The notes under the pieces are model-generated. The model saw only the letters and a program-made list of their open reading frames with translations, ran no database searches and was not told the origin of the DNA. Shown one piece after another: positions 46,015 to 54,374 of a stretch of 64,000 nt of DNA. Position numbers and translations under genes: made by a program. Location of the stretch: assembly GCF_002742625.1 (NCBI RefSeq), contig NZ_PEBF01000001.1:496001-560000 (forward strand). Direction: 5' to 3'. Positions within the stretch are counted from its first letter, which is position 1, and each line of letters begins with the position of its first letter. The DNA comes from Caulobacter sp. FWC2 (GTDB lineage: Bacteria; Pseudomonadota; Alphaproteobacteria; Caulobacterales; Caulobacteraceae).

Positions 46015-46188
46015 TCCATCCTCCGATCCTCCACCGCGCCCGACGCCATAAAGCGATAGGACGCGCCAGTGGTTGCGACACCAGCGTCACTTTCGGAGGT
46101 CAAGGCGTGTCCGCCCGTGAACTATGGAACTTTCGACGCAAGCTCGTAGGCCGCGCTCGTCGGTGGCCGATGCAGGCGCGTCCGCGCG

Positions 46189-46299
46189 TCAATGGAAGAC
46201 GTTGTACCAGCCTATCAGCGCGATCATCACCCATCCGCTGAGCAGGCTGCCCGCGAAGTGACGCGACAGCCAGTTCCTGGTTTTGTTCAACGCTGACAT
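46189..46299 (-). CDS. 36-residue single-span membrane mini-protein
   Basis: ATG 46299, with AGGGGTG upstream on its strand. Sequence begins MSALNKTRNWLSRHFAGSLL and ends in a hydrophobic WVMIALIGWYNVFH segment: basic amphipathic N-terminus and one transmembrane helix. It is divergent from the type IV secretion operon and shares its A/T-rich control region. Too short for homology by eye; could be a toxin-like or regulatory membrane peptide, or chance. Confidence 0.4.
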   Translation of the reverse strand: MSALNKTRNWLSRHFAGSLLSGWVMIALIGWYNVFH

Positions 46300-46448
46300 G
46301 GAACACCCCTGACTAAACTGAACAGTACGCTGCCGGGTGATTCTATCCACAGGCAATCTCGTTCCGCGTGTTGCGGCAAAGTTTGTCGGAATTCGTGGTC
46401 TCGCCTTGTCCCCCACTGAAAGCAATGTGTGGCACCGTCTTCAGAGAG

Positions 46449-46463
46449 TTAAGAAATGGTTAA
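46449..46463. promoter_or_regulatory. full CtrA-type box (TTAA-N7-TTAA)
   Basis: The sequence TTAAGAAATGGTTAA matches the consensus TTAA-N7-TTAA exactly. CtrA is the master cell-cycle response regulator in Caulobacter. It is 210 bp upstream of virB1, so it would either act from a distance, or control a transcript with a long leader, or the divergent mini-protein gene (150 bp away). Confidence 0.6.
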
Positions 46464-46595
46464 CACACTTCCCGGGTTTAGTAGTCGGAATTTCGTTAAG
46501 CTTAAGTATGCCGGTCTGTTTTTTCTGTCCTTTTGACGCATTTCTGAAAATCCCAATGCGATGAAGTGCCGCATTACCCCGGTCTAATGCTGCGG

Positions 46596-46634
46596 GTACA
46601 CATTGGTTAACCATGTTGAGTACACATTGGTTAA
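46596..46634. repeat. 24-bp-period direct repeat upstream of virB1
   Basis: GTACACATTGGTTAA occurs at 46596-46610 and again at 46620-46634, exactly 24 bases apart, and the copies continue with CCAT and GCAT. The first contains the palindrome TGGTTAACCA. Period and place, 40-80 bp upstream of virB1, suit a transcription factor binding on one face of the DNA (about 2.3 turns apart) or an activator site. Confidence 0.65.
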
Positions 46635-46673
46635 GCATACCGGTGGGGTATCCGTCGAGCTGAGGGGGCGTGC

Positions 46674-47294
46674 TTGGGCTTTGTCTTCACCCGTCAGGCC
46701 GCGTTCATGGTCGTGACCATGTTCATCGGCGGCCTGCTCGCACAGCCGGCCGGGGCCCAGGTGCTGGAGATCGGCGCCGACGGCGCGGTCACCCGCTTCG
46801 CCGGTCCCGCCGTCTTCACCGATGACGGCGCCAAGGCCTTGATCCAGGAAACGGTCGTGGCGGACGTCTCGAACGGCGCGGACGCTGTTCGCCAGCAGAT
46901 CTCGACCGCCGCGAACGCCTACGCCCTCGACCCGAAGCTGGTCGAGGCGGTGGCCTGGCGCGAGAGCCGCTTCCATACCGGAGCCTTGTCGGCCAAGGGC
47001 GCGATCGGCGTGATGCAGCTGATGCCGGGCACGGCCCGCGATCTGGGCGTCGATCCGCACGACCCGGTCCAGAACATTCGCGGCGGCGCGCTCTATCTAC
47101 GCCGGATGATGTCGGCGTTCGGCGGCGATGTCCGCCTGGCGCTCGCCGCCTACAACGCCGGCCCTGCCGCCGTTCGCAAGCATGGCGGGGTGCCGCCTTA
47201 TGCCGAAACCCAAGCCTACGTGACCTCGATCCTTGGCCGCATGGCCACGACCGGGGCCGTTCTCGCCGTTCCCGTTCTCGGAGCCCCCCAGTGA
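46674..47294 (+). CDS. virB1: VirB1-like lytic transglycosylase
   Basis: 206 residues, TTG start at 46674 behind GAGGGGG. Signal peptide FTRQAAFMVVTMFIGGLLAQ then PAGAQ. SLT domain: catalytic Glu97 in VAWRESRFHTGALS, then GAIGVMQLMPGTARDLG and LAAYNAGPAAVRKHGGVP. It opens the peptidoglycan layer for assembly of a type IV secretion channel. Stop overlaps the next start (TGATG). First gene of the VirB operon. Confidence 0.88.
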   Translation: MGFVFTRQAAFMVVTMFIGGLLAQPAGAQVLEIGADGAVTRFAGPAVFTDDGAKALIQETVVADVSNGADAVRQQISTAANAYALDPKLVEAVAWRESRFHTGALSAKGAIGVMQLMPGTARDLGVDPHDPVQNIRGGALYLRRMMSAFGGDVRLALAAYNAGPAAVRKHGGVPPYAETQAYVTSILGRMATTGAVLAVPVLGAPQ

Positions 47295-47626
47295 TGCCTA
47301 AAGTGATGCGTAAGATCTACCAGCCGAAAGCCGCCGCCCTGGCTACGGCCCTCATGGCAGCCGCCTCTCAGGCCCACGCCCAGGCCGTGCAGTCAGACCC
47401 GCAAGGCTCCAGCGCCCTGCTGGCCGGCGTCATGTGGCTGCAAGGCTCCCTGATGGGCAATGTCGCCACGGCCGTGGCGGTGATGGCTGTTGCCGCTGTC
47501 GGCTTCATGATGCTGACCGGCCGAATGAACTGGCGCTACGGCGCGACGGTCATCCTGGGCTGCTTCATCCTGTTCGGCGCCACGACGATCGTCAGCGGCA
47601 TCCGCGCCGCCTCGGGCGCGGCGTAA
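47294..47626 (+). CDS. virB2: VirB2-like major pilin
   Basis: 110 residues. Signal-like stretch (PKAAALATALMAAASQAHAQ) followed by two hydrophobic helices (NVATAVAVMAVAAVGFMML and YGATVILGCFILFGATTIV), the layout of a TrbC/VirB2 pilin subunit. A GTG three bases earlier is an alternative start. The pilin polymerises into the conjugative or secretion pilus. Confidence 0.88.
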   Translation: MPKVMRKIYQPKAAALATALMAAASQAHAQAVQSDPQGSSALLAGVMWLQGSLMGNVATAVAVMAVAAVGFMMLTGRMNWRYGATVILGCFILFGATTIVSGIRAASGAA

Positions 47627-47629
47627 GCC

Positions 47630-47917
47630 ATGGCCGCCCCGCTGGATCGCGACGTGGTGTTCGGCGCCCTGACGCGCCCGCAGATGTTCGCGGGCGTGAC
47701 CTACAGCTACTTCGTGATCAACGGGGTGGTGACGGCCGAACTCTTCCTGATCACCAAGTCGTTCTGGGCCATAGCGGCCGCGCTGGTGATCCACGCGATC
47801 GGCTACGCGGCGTGCCTGCGCGAACCGCGCATCTTCGATCTGTGGCTGACCAAGGTCAGCCGCTGTCCCCGCGTACCCAATTTCCGAGCCTGGCGATGCA
47901 ACAGCTACAGCGCTTGA
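47630..47917 (+). CDS. virB3: VirB3-like inner-membrane protein
   Basis: 95 residues with hydrophobic YSYFVINGVVTAELFLITKS and IAAALVIHAIGYAAC segments, short as in VirB3/TrbD. It starts three bases after the virB2 stop and its last 22 bases overlap virB4, as is common. It partners VirB4 at the inner membrane. Confidence 0.85.
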   Translation: MAAPLDRDVVFGALTRPQMFAGVTYSYFVINGVVTAELFLITKSFWAIAAALVIHAIGYAACLREPRIFDLWLTKVSRCPRVPNFRAWRCNSYSA

Positions 47918-50283
47918 ACCCCCGATCGATCAAGGCGAGCAAAGAGATCACGGCCGGCAAGCGCCTGCCGTACGCCCGCCACCTCGACGACGTCACGCTG
48001 GAGACGCGCGACGGCCTGCTGATGCAGGTGATCCACCTGGCCGGCCTGCCGTTCGAGACGGCCGACAGCGAAGAGCTGAACTACCGCAAGGCCGTCCGCG
48101 ACGTGATGCTGCGGGGCCTCGCCAGCTCGCGCTTCGCCCTCTACCACCACGTGGTCCGCCGCCAGGTTGACGCCAGCACGCAAGGGGCGTTCCCGGACGC
48201 TTTCAGCGCCGCGCTGGACGCGACCTGGAGCGAGCGCCTGGCCGCGCGGAAGCTCTACGTCAACGACCTGTTCCTGACGATCGTCCGTCGTCCGTTGCAG
48301 GGCCATGGCGGCGTTATCGACGGTGTCCTGCGCGCCCTGAAGGGGACCGGCAAGGCCGAGGCCGCCGCCGTCCAGGCCGCCGACCGCCGCGAGCTGGACA
48401 GCGCCCGCGACAGCCTGATCTCGGCCCTGACTCCCTACGGCGCCCGCGTGCTGGGCGTCTATGACAGCGCCACGGGCCGCTGCTCCGAGCCGCTGGAATT
48501 CCTGTCCTGCCTCTACAATGGCGAGATGCGCCCGGTCCTCGCGCCGCAGGGCGACGCCGGCGAGTACCTGCCGTACCGCCGCGCCAGCTTTGGCCTGGAA
48601 ACGCTGGAGCTTTCGCGCGCCGGCGCCCTGGCGCGCAGCTTCGGGGCCATGGTCTCGATCAAGGACTACCCCGCCCAGACCACGCCCGGGATGCTGGACG
48701 ACCTGCTGCGCCTGCCGTGCGAAATGGTCATCACCCAGAGCTTCGGCTTCGTCGACCGCCAGCCGACCCTGGAGCGGATGAACCTGGCCCTGCGCCGCAT
48801 GAAGGCGGCCGACGATGACGGCCTGTCGCTGCGCGCCGATCTGACCCGCGCCAAGGACGACGTTGTCTCGGGCCGCGCGGCCTTTGGCGAGCATCACCTG
48901 ACGGTGCTGGTGCGCGGTGAGAGCCTGGATGGTTTGGACCGCTCGGCCGCCGAGGTGATGTCGGCCTTCACCGAGATGGGCGCCATCGCCGTGCGCGAGG
49001 ACATCAATCTGGAGCCCGCCTTCTGGGCCCAGTTCCCCGGCAACTTCAAGGACATCGCCCGCAAGGCGCTGATCTCGACCGCCAATTTCGCCGGCTTCGC
49101 CAGCGGCCACAATTTCCCGGTCGGCCAGGCCGACGCCAACCACTGGGGTCCGGCCGTGACCTTGCTGGAGACCACGTCGGCGGGGCCGTACCACTTCAAC
49201 TTCCACAAGGGGGACCTGGGCAACTTCACGGTCATCGGCCCTTCGGGCTCGGGCAAGACCGTGGTGCTGAACTTCCTGCTGGCTCAGGCCCGCAAGTACA
49301 GCCCGCGCATCGTGTTCTTCGACAAGGACCGGGGCGCGGAGATCTTCCTGCGCGCCATCGGCGGGCGTTACGAGAGCCTGCGTCCGGGCCAGCCGACGGG
49401 GTTCAACCCTCTGGCCCTGCCAGACTCGGCGGGCAACCGTCGCTTTCTCACGGAGTGGGTCGCCAAGCTGGCCGCGGTTCCAGGCGAGGCCCTGTCGGCC
49501 GACGACACCGCGCGGATCAAGGACGCCGTCGACGCCAGTTTCGACCAGGCCCCGGGCCTGCGCCGCCTGCGCTATTTCGCCGAACTGTTCCGAGGCGCCC
49601 GCCGTCCCGACGCCGCCGACCTCGCGGCCCGATTGGCGCCTTGGCACGGGACCGGCGAGCACGCCTGGCTGTTCGACAACGAGACCGACGGCCTCGACCT
49701 GGACGCCGCCACCCTGGGCTTCGACATGACCCAGCTGCTGGACGACCCCAGCTTGCGCACCCCGGCCATGATGTACCTGTTCCATCGCGTGGAGCAGCGC
49801 CTGGACGGCCACCCGACCCTGATCGTCATCGACGAGGGCTGGAAGGCCCTGGACGACGACGTCTTCGTGGCCCGCATCCGCGACTGGGAAAAGACCCTGC
49901 GCAAGCGCAACGGCGTGGTCGGCTTCGCCACCCAGAGCGCCCAGGACGCCCTGGAAAGCCGCATCGCCAGCGCCATCATCGAGCAGGCCGCCACCCAGAT
50001 CTTCATGGCCAACCCCAAGGCCCAGGCCAAGGACTACTGCCAAGGCTTCGGCCTGACCCAGCACGAGTTCGAGCTGGTCAGGACCCTGCCAGACACCTCG
50101 CGCTGCTTCCTGATCAAGCACGGGACCGACAGCGTCGTCGCCCGCCTGAACCTGGCCGGTTCGCCCGAGCTGCTGACCGTGCTGTCGGGGCGCGAGACCA
50201 GCGTCCGCAAGCTGGACGCCCTGCGCGAACAGCTGGGCGATGATCCGAAGGCCTGGATGCCACATCTGGTGAAGGCCGCGTGA
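47896..50283 (+). CDS. virB4: VirB4-like ATPase
   Basis: 795 residues. Walker A IGPSGSGKTVVLNFLLA (about 445-461) and Walker B TLIVIDEGWKALDD (about 641-654), with the CagE/TrbE N-terminal domain of about 400 residues before it. It energises assembly of the type IV secretion system and probably substrate passage. Start ATG 47896 lies inside virB3; stop overlaps virB6 (TGATG). The C-terminal region includes FATQSAQDALESRIASAIIE, typical of VirB4. Confidence 0.95.
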   Translation: MQQLQRLNPRSIKASKEITAGKRLPYARHLDDVTLETRDGLLMQVIHLAGLPFETADSEELNYRKAVRDVMLRGLASSRFALYHHVVRRQVDASTQGAFPDAFSAALDATWSERLAARKLYVNDLFLTIVRRPLQGHGGVIDGVLRALKGTGKAEAAAVQAADRRELDSARDSLISALTPYGARVLGVYDSATGRCSEPLEFLSCLYNGEMRPVLAPQGDAGEYLPYRRASFGLETLELSRAGALARSFGAMVSIKDYPAQTTPGMLDDLLRLPCEMVITQSFGFVDRQPTLERMNLALRRMKAADDDGLSLRADLTRAKDDVVSGRAAFGEHHLTVLVRGESLDGLDRSAAEVMSAFTEMGAIAVREDINLEPAFWAQFPGNFKDIARKALISTANFAGFASGHNFPVGQADANHWGPAVTLLETTSAGPYHFNFHKGDLGNFTVIGPSGSGKTVVLNFLLAQARKYSPRIVFFDKDRGAEIFLRAIGGRYESLRPGQPTGFNPLALPDSAGNRRFLTEWVAKLAAVPGEALSADDTARIKDAVDASFDQAPGLRRLRYFAELFRGARRPDAADLAARLAPWHGTGEHAWLFDNETDGLDLDAATLGFDMTQLLDDPSLRTPAMMYLFHRVEQRLDGHPTLIVIDEGWKALDDDVFVARIRDWEKTLRKRNGVVGFATQSAQDALESRIASAIIEQAATQIFMANPKAQAKDYCQGFGLTQHEFELVRTLPDTSRCFLIKHGTDSVVARLNLAGSPELLTVLSGRETSVRKLDALREQLGDDPKAWMPHLVKAA

Positions 50284-51452
50284 TGGCGTCCTGCGCGCAA
50301 CTCCCCGTCGACGCCCCGATGGTCCCGGGCCTGATCGGCTCGGTCGACTGCCGGGTTCATGACGTGGCCGAGAGCGGCTTCGCGGCTCTGGCCGGACCGG
50401 GATCGCCGGTCGGGTTGCTGCTGACCGGGCTGCTGACCCTCTATGTCGTGTTCGTCGGCTACCGCCTGATCCTGGGCCGCGGCGGACTTCGGGTCGGCGA
50501 CGCGGCGCTGTCGATGCTGAAGATCGGCCTGATCGTCGCCCTGGCCACCAACTGGGGCCTGTTCCAGACCCTGGTCTACGACACCCTGACCAAGGCCCCG
50601 ACCGAGCTGGGCGGCATCCTGCTGGACGGCCAGGCGCCGTTCGCCCGCTTGCAAGACGCCTTCGACGGCCTGCAGCAGTCGGCCACCCTGATGGCCAGCC
50701 GCGCCAGTGTTGGCGCCGCCGCCACGCAAGGCGGCCCGGGCTTCGGCGCCTTCGCGGTCAATACCGGCGGCATGACCCTGGTGCTGTCGACGCTGGGCGT
50801 ACTGCTGGCGTCCAAGGTCGTGCTGGCCATCCTGCTGGCCCTGGCGCCTTTGGTCGTCGGCCTCGCCCTGTTCGAGGCCACGCGCGGCCTGGTCGAGGGC
50901 TGGCTGAGGGCGATGATCGCCCTGGCCATGACGCCGCTGGTCGCAACCCTGACCCTGTCGCTGGAACTGGCCATGCTGGCCCCGTCGCTGAGGGCGCTCG
51001 CCGAGGCCCGCGCGGCCCAGCAGTTCGCCCCCTTCGACATCAATCCTGCCGTGACGGTGCTGGTCCTGACCTCGGTCTTCGCCCTGGTCATGCTGCTGGC
51101 GATGATCGCCCTTTGCGTCGTCGCCGCCGGCCTGCGCCTGCCGCGCGGCCTGGCCGGCGCCGCGTGGTCGGATCGTAACGCCGCGTCGGAAGCGCCGCGC
51201 TACGCGACATCGCAGGTCGAGCCGATGAGCCGCGCCGCCACCATCGCCGCCGCCGCAGTGGCCATGGATCGCCGCGACCCCGCTGCTCCTTCATCCGACC
51301 CGGTGAGCACGCGGATGCTCAGCGTCGTCTCGGACCGCGCCTCAACCACGACCTCCGCCGCCCCGGCCGGTCCCGCCGCGCCGCTGGGTCAGACCTATCG
51401 CCGTACACCCGCCCCCCGCCGCGCCGCCTCCAGCGCCCGGAGAGACCAGTGA
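50283..51452 (+). CDS. virB6: VirB6-like polytopic membrane protein
   Basis: 389 residues with about five to seven transmembrane segments, including SPVGLLLTGLLTLYVVFVGY, MLKIGLIVALATNWGLFQTL and VLLASKVVLAILLALAPLVV, and TVLVLTSVFALVMLLAMIAL. The last 90 residues are a Pro/Ala/Ser-rich cytoplasmic tail. TrbL/VirB6 proteins form part of the inner-membrane channel. Stop overlaps virB9 (GTGA). Confidence 0.88.
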   Translation: MASCAQLPVDAPMVPGLIGSVDCRVHDVAESGFAALAGPGSPVGLLLTGLLTLYVVFVGYRLILGRGGLRVGDAALSMLKIGLIVALATNWGLFQTLVYDTLTKAPTELGGILLDGQAPFARLQDAFDGLQQSATLMASRASVGAAATQGGPGFGAFAVNTGGMTLVLSTLGVLLASKVVLAILLALAPLVVGLALFEATRGLVEGWLRAMIALAMTPLVATLTLSLELAMLAPSLRALAEARAAQQFAPFDINPAVTVLVLTSVFALVMLLAMIALCVVAAGLRLPRGLAGAAWSDRNAASEAPRYATSQVEPMSRAATIAAAAVAMDRRDPAAPSSDPVSTRMLSVVSDRASTTTSAAPAGPAAPLGQTYRRTPAPRRAASSARRDQ

Positions 51453-52222
51453 TCCCCGCTTATCCCCGCACCCTTCTGGCCGCGCTGGCCGTGATCACCA
51501 TTGGGGGCGTCGCCCTGGTCGGCCCCGCCCTGGCCACCGAGACCCCGCGCCCCGGCGCCGTCGACCCGCGCATCCGCACCGTCGCCTACGACCCCGACCA
51601 GGTCGTGCGCCTGACCGGCTATCTCGGCATCCAGACCATGCTGGAGTTCGCCGCCGACGAGCGGATCGAGAACGTCTCGATCGGCGACGCCATGGGCTGG
51701 CAAGTGACGCCGAACAAGAAGGCCAACCTGCTGTTCCTGAAGCCCCTGGACCGCACGGCCGTCACCAACATGACCGTGGTGACCGACCGCCGCCGCTATG
51801 TCTTCGAACTGGTCGTGGCGGGACCCAAGGCCTCGGCCAAGGACATGGCCTATGTTGTCCGGTTCCTGGTCCCGGCCCCCGCGCGGGTCGCGGTCATCGC
51901 GCCGCCGCCGGCTCCCCCTTCCGCGCCGGTGGCCCGCAACAGCGCCTTCACCCTGAAGGGCGACGCCGCCCTCCAGCCGACCCGCGTCTTCGACGACGGC
52001 GTCGCCACCTATTTCGCCTGGCCCGCCCAGGCCGACCTGCCGGCGGTGTTCGTGGTCGGCGCTGACGGGGTGGAGGGCCTGGCCAACGCGGCGGTCCGTG
52101 ACGGCTACCTGGTCGTCGACCAGCTGGCCCCGCGCTTCATCCTGCGCTCGGGCAAGTCCAGCCTGACCGTGACCAACGCCGCCTTCAGTTCGCTTTCTCC
52201 GAAGGGGGAGGCGACCCGATGA
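51449..52222 (+). CDS. virB9: VirB9-like outer-membrane/core protein
   Basis: 257 residues, GTG start. Signal peptide (RTLLAALAVITIGGVALVGP, then ALA). CagX/VirB9 features: DPRIRTVAYDPDQVVRLTGY near the N-terminus and TYFAWPAQADLPAVFVVGAD in the C-terminal beta-domain. It combines with VirB10 (and normally a VirB7 lipoprotein) in the outer core. The gene follows virB6 with no room for a virB8 between them. Stop overlaps virB10 (ATGA). Confidence 0.92.
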   Translation: MIPAYPRTLLAALAVITIGGVALVGPALATETPRPGAVDPRIRTVAYDPDQVVRLTGYLGIQTMLEFAADERIENVSIGDAMGWQVTPNKKANLLFLKPLDRTAVTNMTVVTDRRRYVFELVVAGPKASAKDMAYVVRFLVPAPARVAVIAPPPAPPSAPVARNSAFTLKGDAALQPTRVFDDGVATYFAWPAQADLPAVFVVGADGVEGLANAAVRDGYLVVDQLAPRFILRSGKSSLTVTNAAFSSLSPKGEATR

Positions 52223-53319
52223 GCGATCCCCGCCAGTCCGCCCAGGTCCAGCAGGACCTCGCCGCCGCCGACGCCCAGGCGCGTCCGGTGGTGGCCCGCG
52301 CTCACGCCGGCCTGCCGACGCCCGTGATCATGGCCGGCTTCGGCCTGCTCGGCGTCGGGGTTTTCCTGTGGATGACCGGCCACCGCGCCGACGCCCAGCC
52401 GCGTGCGCCGCGCAAGACCGAGGTCATCGCCGCCACCGCCCTGACCGCGCCCGTCGCCCCGCCGGCGGTCATCCCTGGTCCGCAGTTCACCGAGAACAAT
52501 AGCCTGCCGCCGACCCCGGCCCAGGTCGCGGCGATGAACGCCGCGCCGCTGCCGCCGGCCCCGGCGGTTGATCTCGACCAGCGCCGCCGCGCCCCGACCC
52601 TGGTGGTCGACTTCGGCGGGGCTCCGACCCTGATCAAGGCTAGCGTCTCGACGGATCAAGCCACGCCGATGGTCGGCAAGGCCGCCGACACCGGCCTGAA
52701 CGCCGACGAGAAGTTCGCCGATCGCGTCGGGACCAGCGACGCCGAGCCGGCCAAGGCCACGGCCATGCGCAATCTCGACGCCGTCATCCAGCAAGGCGCG
52801 GTGATCCCGGCGGTGATGGAGACGGCGATCAATTCCGACCTGCCGGGCCTGGCCCGCGCCATGGTCACCCGCGACATCAAGAGCTTCGACGGTTCCACCG
52901 TGTTGATCCCGCGCGGCAGCCGGGTGATTGGCCAGTACAAGTCGGGCGTGGCCATGGGCGCCTCGCGCGTCTTCGTGGTCTGGACCCGGGTGATCCGTCC
53001 GGACGGCGTCTCGATACAGATTGCGTCTCCGGCCGCCGACCCGCTGGGGCGCGGTGGCCTGGAAGGCAAGGTCGATCGCCACTTCTTCAGCCGTTTTGGC
53101 GGCTCGATCCTGATGTCGGTGCTGAACGCCGGTGTCGCTGCGATCGGCAACGCCCGCTCGACCTCGCAGATCTATATCGGATCGGCCTCCGAGGCCGCCA
53201 ACCTGGCCGGCACGGTGATGAAGAGCGACCAGGTCGCCCCAACCATCCAGACGCCGCAGGGCGCGCCGGTGACGATCTTCGTGGCCCGCGACCTGGACTT
53301 CTCGGGTGTCCGCAAATGA
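52219..53319 (+). CDS. virB10: VirB10-like core protein
   Basis: 366 residues. Cytoplasmic N-terminus, one transmembrane helix at about 35-54 (VIMAGFGLLGVGVFLWMTG), a proline-rich periplasmic spacer (80-125) and the TrbI/VirB10 beta-barrel domain with VIQQGAVIPAVMETAINSDL, DGSTVLIPRGSRVIGQYKSG and LDFSGVRK at the end. It spans both membranes and transmits energy to the channel. Stop overlaps virB11 (ATGA). Confidence 0.93.
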   Translation: MSDPRQSAQVQQDLAAADAQARPVVARAHAGLPTPVIMAGFGLLGVGVFLWMTGHRADAQPRAPRKTEVIAATALTAPVAPPAVIPGPQFTENNSLPPTPAQVAAMNAAPLPPAPAVDLDQRRRAPTLVVDFGGAPTLIKASVSTDQATPMVGKAADTGLNADEKFADRVGTSDAEPAKATAMRNLDAVIQQGAVIPAVMETAINSDLPGLARAMVTRDIKSFDGSTVLIPRGSRVIGQYKSGVAMGASRVFVVWTRVIRPDGVSIQIASPAADPLGRGGLEGKVDRHFFSRFGGSILMSVLNAGVAAIGNARSTSQIYIGSASEAANLAGTVMKSDQVAPTIQTPQGAPVTIFVARDLDFSGVRK

Positions 53320-54296
53320 CCGCTCACGCCAAGCTTGGGGTCTATCTCGAGGCCTATCTGGCCCCGCTCGCGCCCTGGCTGGCCGAGCCGGCGGTGACCG
53401 ACCTCTATGTGAACCGTCCGGGCGAGCTTTGGGTCGAGCGTCTCGGCGGCCTCGCCGAACGTGTCGAGGTCCCGGCCCTGGACGAGACCAACCTGTGGCG
53501 ACTGGCCCGCCAGGTCGCCAGCCTGTCCAGCCAGGGCGTCAGCCGCGAGCATCCGCTGCTGTCGGCCGTGCTGCCCGACGGCGCGCGGGTGCAGGTCGTC
53601 GCCCCGCCGGCGACGCGCGAGGGTCTGGCCCTGGCGATCCGCAAGCACGTGGTCAGCGACCTCTCCCTGACCGACTACGCCGCGTCCGGCGCCTTCGACC
53701 AGGTCCTGGCGCCCAAGACCAACTCCGATGCGATCCTGCGCGCCTTCCTCGACGAGGGCGACATGCGCAGTTTCCTGGCCGGCGCCGTGCGGGCGGGCAA
53801 GAACATCGTCATCAGCGGCGGCACGTCGACCGGCAAGACCACCTTCCTCAACGCGCTCCTCAAGGAGGTCCCGCTCGACCAGCGCCTGGTGCTGATCGAA
53901 GACGTCCCCGAGATCCGCCTCATGCACCCCAACGCCGTCGGCCTGGTGGCCGTGCGCGGCGAGCAGGGCGAGGCGCGGGTCACGACCGAGGAGCTGCTGC
54001 AGGCCTCGCTGCGCCTTCGACCGGACCGCATTATCCTGGGTGAGCTGCGCGGGGCCGAGGCCTTCTCGTTCCTGCGCGCCGTCTCCAGCGGCCACCCCGG
54101 CTCGATGACCACAGTCCATGCCGACGATCCGGCGGGCGCGATCGACCAGCTGGCGCTGATGGCGCTGCAGGCCGGGGCCAATCTTCGCCGCGCCGACGTG
54201 GTCGATCACGTCCGGCGCGTCGTCGACGTCTTCATCCAACTTTACCGCCAGAACGGCGTCCGAGCGGTCAGGGAGGTCGTCTTCCAGGACCGCTAA
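53316..54296 (+). CDS. virB11: VirB11-like hexameric ATPase
   Basis: 326 residues. Walker A GGTSTGKTTFLNALL (about 168-182), Asp box RLVLIEDVPEIRL, and Walker B region RPDRIILGELRGAEAFSFL, followed by HPGSMTTVHADDPAGAI, all typical of the GspE/VirB11 secretion ATPase family. It is the last gene of the operon; 78 bp of non-coding DNA precede the DUF1800 gene. Confidence 0.95.
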   Translation: MTAHAKLGVYLEAYLAPLAPWLAEPAVTDLYVNRPGELWVERLGGLAERVEVPALDETNLWRLARQVASLSSQGVSREHPLLSAVLPDGARVQVVAPPATREGLALAIRKHVVSDLSLTDYAASGAFDQVLAPKTNSDAILRAFLDEGDMRSFLAGAVRAGKNIVISGGTSTGKTTFLNALLKEVPLDQRLVLIEDVPEIRLMHPNAVGLVAVRGEQGEARVTTEELLQASLRLRPDRIILGELRGAEAFSFLRAVSSGHPGSMTTVHADDPAGAIDQLALMALQAGANLRRADVVDHVRRVVDVFIQLYRQNGVRAVREVVFQDR

Positions 54297-54374
54297 CCCC
54301 GCCTTTCCCTTCAACCTTTCCTGGTTTTCCAGCTTAAGGCGCGCTCGTCCTCGCGGCGCGTCAGGGACCTTGTC

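Larger units (their letters stand above)
46300..46673. other. 374-bp A/T-rich divergent control region upstream of T4SS genes
   Basis: No gene longer than 80 codons fits. The region is clearly more A/T-rich than its surroundings and contains TTAA elements, including a CtrA-type site (46449-46463), the palindrome TTAAGCTTAA (46496-46505) and a 24-bp-period direct repeat near the virB1 start. It separates the mini-protein gene (minus) from the secretion operon (plus). Confidence 0.7.

Noticed and set aside
46100..46306. Minus-strand frame overlapping the mini-protein
   Set aside because: No ribosome binding site and no domain; it is a frame-shifted neighbour of the mini-protein frame.
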